From Candidatus Chloroploca sp. Khr17 (lineage in GTDB: Bacteria > Chloroflexota > Chloroflexia > Chloroflexales > Chloroflexaceae): DNA of 64,000 nt. A program made the position numbers and the translations under genes. Under the pieces are notes generated by a model, which did no database searches, was not told the DNA's origin, and saw nothing but the letters and a program-made list of their open reading frames with translations. The first letter of the stretch is position 1, and the number at the start of each line of letters is the position of its first letter. Location: positions 1 through 64,000 of the forward strand of contig NZ_RYFF01000021.1 of NCBI RefSeq assembly GCF_004138165.1, in the 5' to 3' direction. Positions 59,383-64,000 of this stretch are shown one piece after another.

Positions 59383-61092
59383 ATGAAGGAAGACACCACT
59401 TCTCGCATTCACCCGGGGATCGAACAGGCTCAAACGCAGTTACAACAGGGCCGCATCAGTCGGCGTGATTTTTTGCGTGTAGCAACGCTGCTTGGCGCAT
59501 CCCTTCCCTTTGCGTCCGTGCTGGCTGCCTGTGGTGGCGGCACGACCACGACTGCGCCCCCTCCAGTTGACCCTGTGGCTCCTGCGGAGCCAACCCTTGG
59601 TGCGATCAAGCGTGGCGGTGTACTACGAGTTGGCATTGCTGTGCAGGCGGTTGATCATCCGGCACGTTTCTCGTGGACTGAGAGCGCCAATGCGTTTCGT
59701 CATGTCTTTGAGTATCTGACCGAGACCGATGAGAATAATATTACGCATCCGTTGCTACTGGAAAGCTGGGAAGCCAGCGATGATCTGACGGTCTGGACGC
59801 TGAATTTGCGTCAGGGCATCAAGTGGACGAATGGCGATGAACTGGTCGCCGAGCATGTTCGCTATAACTTTGGTGAGTGGCTCAACCCGGATGTTGGCTC
59901 GTCGATCCTCGGTCTATGGGAGGGTTTCCTGACGATCGATGGTGTCGAGGTGGTCGATGATTATACGGTTCGCCTCAATCTGAGCGCACCGAAACTGGAT
60001 GTGCCCGAGAACCTTTACCACTATCCAGCCGTGATCATGCACCCCAGTTTCAATGGTGACGTCAAGACTGGCACCAACCCGAGTACGGGCCCGTATACGC
60101 TCACCGAGTATGTCGTTGACGAGCGGGCCAAGTTCACCCGTCGTGAGGACTACTGGCAGTTGGGCGAGGATGGCGACCCGTTGCCCTACCTTGACGCGGT
60201 GGAGTTCATCGATCTTGGTACTGACCGTACCTCGTATGTGGCTGCAATGCAGACCGGGGCCATCCACACGATGTACGAGCCCAATGTCGAGAATTACCTC
60301 TCGTTGCGCGATGATCCCAATATTGTCGTCTACAGCGTTGATACCTCGCAGGCCCGGGTGCTGCGTATGCGCGTTGATCAAGAGCCGTGGAGCGACAATC
60401 GGGTACGCACGGCCCTCAAGATGTGTCAGGATCGCGAGCAAATCCTCAGCGTCGCCTACAACAACGAAGGCCTGATTGGTCACGATGTTCACGTCTCACC
60501 AGTTCAGCCGGAATTTGCGCCAATGGACACCCCTGCCTATGATCCTGAAGGTGCCAAGGCACTGCTCGCCGAGGCCGGCTTCCCGGATGGTCTCAGCTTC
60601 AATCTCTCGGTGGGCACGGGGTGGACCGATGTTGTTTCGTATGCCGAGACACTTCAGCAAGATGCGCAGCCAGGGGGTTTCAATATTACCCTCGACACGA
60701 TGCCCAATAATGCCTACTGGGATATCTGGACAGAAACGACGGTTGGCATTACCCCGTGGACGCATCGCCCGTTGGCGGTGATGCTCTTGCCGCTGGCCTA
60801 TATTGCTGATGAAGCGGGCAATCCCGTCCCGTGGAATGAGACGCGCTGGGTTGACGAAGAGTTTTCGACATTGCTGCGTCAGGCCCAGGGCACGCTGGAT
60901 ATCGAAGCCCGGCGCTCGATTATGGCTGATCTGCAGCGCATTCAGAACGAGCGTGGCCCGGTCGCGATCGCCGTCTGGCAGCGTGTCTGGGAAGTTTTTA
61001 ACCCGGCCTTCCAGGGCGTGGTCGCCCACCCCACGCTGCACAATCAGTGGTTGCGAGTCTGGTACGATCCCGATCTCGACCCACGGGCGTAA
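59383..61092 (+). CDS. Oligopeptide ABC transporter substrate-binding lipoprotein (SBP family 5)
   Basis: The 569-residue protein has a twin-arginine signal (ISRRDFLRVATLLG, about 23-36) and a lipobox LAAC near residue 49, so it is a Tat-exported lipoprotein. The body fits solute-binding family 5 (DppA/OppA): YLTETDENNITHPLLLESWE, then GIKWTNGDELVAEHVRYNF, and later VRTALKMCQDREQI. It captures peptides or similar substrates for the permease genes that follow. ATG is preceded by AAGGAGG. Confidence 0.92.
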   Translation: MKEDTTSRIHPGIEQAQTQLQQGRISRRDFLRVATLLGASLPFASVLAACGGGTTTTAPPPVDPVAPAEPTLGAIKRGGVLRVGIAVQAVDHPARFSWTESANAFRHVFEYLTETDENNITHPLLLESWEASDDLTVWTLNLRQGIKWTNGDELVAEHVRYNFGEWLNPDVGSSILGLWEGFLTIDGVEVVDDYTVRLNLSAPKLDVPENLYHYPAVIMHPSFNGDVKTGTNPSTGPYTLTEYVVDERAKFTRREDYWQLGEDGDPLPYLDAVEFIDLGTDRTSYVAAMQTGAIHTMYEPNVENYLSLRDDPNIVVYSVDTSQARVLRMRVDQEPWSDNRVRTALKMCQDREQILSVAYNNEGLIGHDVHVSPVQPEFAPMDTPAYDPEGAKALLAEAGFPDGLSFNLSVGTGWTDVVSYAETLQQDAQPGGFNITLDTMPNNAYWDIWTETTVGITPWTHRPLAVMLLPLAYIADEAGNPVPWNETRWVDEEFSTLLRQAQGTLDIEARRSIMADLQRIQNERGPVAIAVWQRVWEVFNPAFQGVVAHPTLHNQWLRVWYDPDLDPRA

Positions 61093-61178
61093 GCTCTGAG
61101 GCCGCCAACTGGAGGCGCGGCCCCGACTCTCCCGCATCCGATGCTGCCGGCACAGGATGCGGGAGAAGAGGATATTTT

Positions 61179-62501
61179 ATGCTCAAACTCCTCTTACGCC
61201 GGTTTCTCTTCTTGATCGTCACCCTCTTTGCCGTATCCGTGACCGTCTTTGCGATCTCAGAACTGGCACCAGGGGATATGGCCACCAATGTGCTGGGCAA
61301 TACCATCACTCCGGATCAGCGGGCGTCGTTCAATGCCCAGAATGGACTCGATCAGCCGGCCTTGACCCGCTATCGGCGCTGGATGTTGGGCAGTGACCGC
61401 GAGGCGGCACAGCTGATTGGTGCCCCAGTTGATCGGTTTTACGATACCGAAAATAACCAGACCAACTGGTGGGTGGTTGGCTCCAACGAGACGATTTATC
61501 GCCATCGCTCAGAGGATGGTGAGGTCATCCTCCAGCTTGAACGGGCTCTCTTGCCCGATGGCAAGCTTGGCCCATCGCGCATTGTCGCTCTCGGCGATGA
61601 GATCTGGGTAACGAATGACGAAGGCGAAGAGATCTTCTGGGGCGTCAATGAAGATGGTCGTGCGGCGATGTGGATCCGTGGGTTGAACCAGAGCGAGGAA
61701 CGTTTAACACGGGCCGGCTGGATTAGCACGGCTGGTGCTCCGAGTGCGTATATTCCGCTCCAGAAGGGACTTTTACGGGGCGATCCTGGGATTTCGCTCA
61801 TTACGCGGCAGCCTGTGATTGATACGCTTGTGCCACGCTTGCTCAATACGCTCTTTCTCGCCGGCATTGCGTTTGTGATCATCATGCCGCTGGCCCTTTT
61901 CCTGGGGGTCATTGCTGGGCTGTATGAAGGCCGCCCCCTTGACCGTGTCTTGTCGGTTGGTGGCCTGGTTGCGACGGCAACCCCAGAATTTGCCAGCGGC
62001 GTATTTCTCATCGTCATCTTTGCGGTCTGGCTTGGCTGGTTCCCTGGCGCGGTTGTCATTCCACCAGGAACCTCGATTTTTGAGCAGCCTCAGATGCTGA
62101 TTTTGCCCATTATGACCTTGATGCTGGTTGAACTAGGCTATGTGCTGCGCGTCACCCGTGCCAGCATGAGCGAAGTCTTGCGCACGAACTATATTCGTAC
62201 CGCTGTGCTCAAGGGCTTGCCCTACTGGCAAGTCATCTGGCGTCACGCACTGCGCAATGCGCTGCTCGCCCCGATTACGGTGATCATGCTGCATATCAAC
62301 TGGCTGATCGGGGGCATTGTGGTGGTCGAAACCCTTTTTGGTTTTCCCGGCCTGGGTAGTTATGTGCTCGCCTCGGCCCTCAACAATGACGTCTTTGCCC
62401 TCCAGGCTGCAACGATGATCCTGGTGGTGATTGCGGTCGTCTCGCAATTGCTCGCCGATCTGATCTATGTCTATTTGAATCCGCGTATTCGTTATACATG
62501 A
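61179..62501 (+). CDS. Oligopeptide ABC permease (DppB/OppB-like) with large periplasmic insert
   Basis: The 440-residue permease has one N-terminal helix and then a C-terminal six-helix core with the EAA-type loop RASMSEVLRTNYIRTAVLKG near residue 325. Between YRRWML (about 68) and KGLLRGDPGISLIT (about 195) lies an extra ~125-residue hydrophilic region (QTNWWVVGSNETIYRH, NDEGEEIFWGVNEDG) absent from typical DppB. It looks like a folded periplasmic domain. ATG follows GAAGAGG. The SBP and second permease genes flank it. Confidence 0.9.
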   Translation: MLKLLLRRFLFLIVTLFAVSVTVFAISELAPGDMATNVLGNTITPDQRASFNAQNGLDQPALTRYRRWMLGSDREAAQLIGAPVDRFYDTENNQTNWWVVGSNETIYRHRSEDGEVILQLERALLPDGKLGPSRIVALGDEIWVTNDEGEEIFWGVNEDGRAAMWIRGLNQSEERLTRAGWISTAGAPSAYIPLQKGLLRGDPGISLITRQPVIDTLVPRLLNTLFLAGIAFVIIMPLALFLGVIAGLYEGRPLDRVLSVGGLVATATPEFASGVFLIVIFAVWLGWFPGAVVIPPGTSIFEQPQMLILPIMTLMLVELGYVLRVTRASMSEVLRTNYIRTAVLKGLPYWQVIWRHALRNALLAPITVIMLHINWLIGGIVVVETLFGFPGLGSYVLASALNNDVFALQAATMILVVIAVVSQLLADLIYVYLNPRIRYT

Positions 62502-62513
62502 GCTAACCTGCCT

Positions 62514-63503
62514 ATGGCTACTGCAGAACAGACCGCTGGTGACCAGTTGCCCAGCCCTTCGGCGACGCGCACGTCGCGCTGGCAGCGCCTTGAGGCACAA
62601 CTCGGTCTCTTTCGCCGCTCACGCATTGCCCTCGTTGGCCTCTGTCTGGTTGGCTTCTGGGTGGTGGTTGCCCTGTTTGCCGATAATTGCCTCGTTACGC
62701 CGTCCTGTTATGCGGGCATTGTGCGTGGCGATGATATTACGACCTGGGCAACGTCGGACGAGTATCGCTCGTGGCTTTCGCGCTATTCGCCGGTTGAGCA
62801 GTTTCGTGGACGTACCCGTGAAGGTCCTTCATGGGATCATTGGCTCGGCACTGATACCCGTGGGCGTGATATCTGGGCGCGCCTTGCCCACGGTTCACGG
62901 CTGATCCTAACCCTGGCGCCGCTGTCGGTGATGGTGGCTTTGCTGGTTGGTGGCACGCTTGGCTTGCTTGCGGGTTATTATGGCGGCATGGTTGATGAGG
63001 TGACGATGCGCATTCTTGATGCGATCATTGCCTTTCCGCAGATCTTGCTCTACCTCGTCATTATTGCCTCGTTTGGTGCGTCGGCAACCAATGTCTTGAT
63101 CGCCATCACGATTGCTGGTGCACCAGGCATTGCCCGTCTGGTACGTGGCCTTACCCTCGATATCAAGACCCGCGATTATGTTGCTGCCGCTCAGACCCAG
63201 GGCGAACACTCGTGGTACATCATGGTTTTTGAGATCCTGCCTAATGCCCGTGGCCCGATCATTATTGACTCGATGCTTCGCGTGGGCTATGCCGTCTTTT
63301 CGATTGGAACGCTCGGCTTTCTTGGCCTCGGCTTGCCCCCACCTTCGCCCGATTGGGGCAGCATCGTCCAGGCTGGACGTTCTTCGATCCAGGCCGGACG
63401 CCCCTGGGAAGCGCTGTGGGGTTCGCTTGCGATTGCGATGGTGGTCGTCGGGCTAAATCTGATTGCCGATGGTATGTCCGAGGAAACGCGGCGCTATCGC
63501 TAA
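62514..63503 (+). CDS. Oligopeptide ABC permease (DppC/OppC-like)
   Basis: The 329-residue permease has an N-terminal cytoplasmic segment, a helix near 35-55, a periplasmic part (HWLGTDTRGRDIWARLAHGS) and a five-helix core with the EAA-type loop LTLDIKTRDYVAAAQTQGE. The HWLGTDxxGRD motif is diagnostic of DppC/OppC. Twelve bases separate it from the first permease gene. It pairs with that permease to form the membrane channel. Confidence 0.93.
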   Translation: MATAEQTAGDQLPSPSATRTSRWQRLEAQLGLFRRSRIALVGLCLVGFWVVVALFADNCLVTPSCYAGIVRGDDITTWATSDEYRSWLSRYSPVEQFRGRTREGPSWDHWLGTDTRGRDIWARLAHGSRLILTLAPLSVMVALLVGGTLGLLAGYYGGMVDEVTMRILDAIIAFPQILLYLVIIASFGASATNVLIAITIAGAPGIARLVRGLTLDIKTRDYVAAAQTQGEHSWYIMVFEILPNARGPIIIDSMLRVGYAVFSIGTLGFLGLGLPPPSPDWGSIVQAGRSSIQAGRPWEALWGSLAIAMVVVGLNLIADGMSEETRRYR

Positions 63504-63545
63504 GGGCATGCCGTCAAAGCACGTGCCCAAAAGAGAGGAGCAGAG

Positions 63546-64000
63546 ATGCGAAGGTCAGAAGACATCGCCAATCTCCCGGTCGTCAAAGTCAATAACCTTG
63601 GCATCGCTTACGAGACAAGTGCCGGCGATGTGCTTGCGGTGCGTGATGTCTCGTTCGAGATCTTTCGGGGCGAAGCGCTTGGCATTGTGGGCGAGTCGGG
63701 GTGCGGCAAGAGTACCGTGGCCTTTGGCATGGTCAATTATCTTGGGCGCAATGGCAAGATCGCCCATGGCTCGATCGCGTTCCAGGGGCAGTCGCTGGTT
63801 GGGCGAAGCCCCGAAGAGTTGCGCCGTTTGCGGGGCGACCAGATTGCGATGGTTTACCAGGATCCGATGACGTCGCTCAATCCGGTGCTGCGCATTGGCA
63901 CGCAAATGGCCGAGGTGTTGATAACGCACCGAGGGATGGCGAAAGACGAGGCCCGCGAACGCTGCGTCACGATGCTGCGCAAAGTCAATATGCCCGACCC
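63546..64000 (+). CDS. Oligopeptide ABC ATPase (DppD-like), 5' part
   Basis: The frame opens with an ATG after GAGGAG and runs to the window edge without a stop (about 151 codons). It has Walker [18 protein letters not shown] (about 46) and [19 protein letters not shown] as Q-loop region. The signature and Walker B lie beyond the edge. It is the fourth gene of the SBP-permease-permease-ATPase operon. The separate OppDF pair at 52.4-54.6 kb is a distinct set. Confidence 0.93.
   Translation, partial: MRRSEDIANLPVVKVNNLGIAYETSAGDVLAVRDVSFEIFRGEALGIVGESGCGKSTVAFGMVNYLGRNGKIAHGSIAFQGQSLVGRSPEELRRLRGDQIAMVYQDPMTSLNPVLRIGTQMAEVLITHRGMAKDEARERCVTMLRKVNMPD

Overview
The window looks like a chromosomal segment of a filamentous phototrophic-type Chloroflexota bacterium (Chloroflexales; Chloroflexus/Roseiflexus/Oscillochloris-like). 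This is inferred from the protein families and from the intergenic style: many short dispersed palindromes, long perfect hairpins and GC-rich minisatellites. No 16S gene or other decisive marker is present. No prophage, insertion sequence or CRISPR array was found.

Bases 1-5.5 kb hold a broken 3' fragment of a DegT-type aminotransferase, a small TumE-like toxin/antitoxin pair whose toxin is truncated, murJ, rpsT and holA. Between rpsT and holA lies a ~900 bp array of 36-37 bp units, followed by a 7-bp telomere-like microsatellite that supplies the holA stop codon. Bases 5.5-13 kb carry a membrane protein with a degenerate M28-peptidase-like region, an exported protein with PPC-like domains, a YpdA-type flavoprotein, a CocE/NonD hydrolase and an acyl-CoA dehydrogenase.

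Bases 13-17.5 kb hold the most system-like locus. On the minus strand, a di-[4Fe-4S] ferredoxin, an FAD/NAD(P) oxidoreductase, a five-helix membrane cytochrome b-like protein and a 15-CXXCH multiheme cytochrome c are packed as an operon. A membrane-anchored PepSY-like protein is divergent from them across a spacer carrying tandem 11-bp direct repeats. The layout suggests an electron conduit from cytoplasm to periplasm.

Bases 17.6-32.7 kb carry a GT-C type membrane glycosyltransferase with an in-frame palindromic insertion, a GC-rich satellite, a [2Fe-2S]-type ferrochelatase, mutS2, a metallo-beta-lactamase fold protein fused to two cyclic-nucleotide domains, a CrtO/phytoene-desaturase-like flavoprotein, cysK and an MBL hydrolase. 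At 27.8-28.0 kb a consensus promoter, strong Shine-Dalgarno site, 15-codon reading frame and intrinsic terminator form a tiny minus-strand gene.

Bases 32.7-50 kb are mostly housekeeping: dnaE, two ssb paralogues, a decayed hybrid histidine kinase coupled to a DUF218 gene, rplU-rpmA-rpmE, a WYL regulator, an NHL-repeat lipoprotein, an MscS channel, a Crp/Fnr regulator, a 7Fe-type ferredoxin, a MobA-like nucleotidyltransferase, phoU and a UbiA prenyltransferase. Bases 50-64 kb hold ilvE, a THUMP-like methyltransferase, oligopeptide ABC ATPases, tRNA-Arg(GCG), a stand-alone lasso-peptide B2-type protein, etfBA, a zinc-ribbon/FHA protein and an oligopeptide ABC operon that runs off the right edge.

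A recurring theme is a set of long hairpins (14-28 bp arms, 3-5 nt loops) whose tips share GCCAGC...GCTGGC or a variant. Most lie at gene ends, but two lie in divergent spacers.
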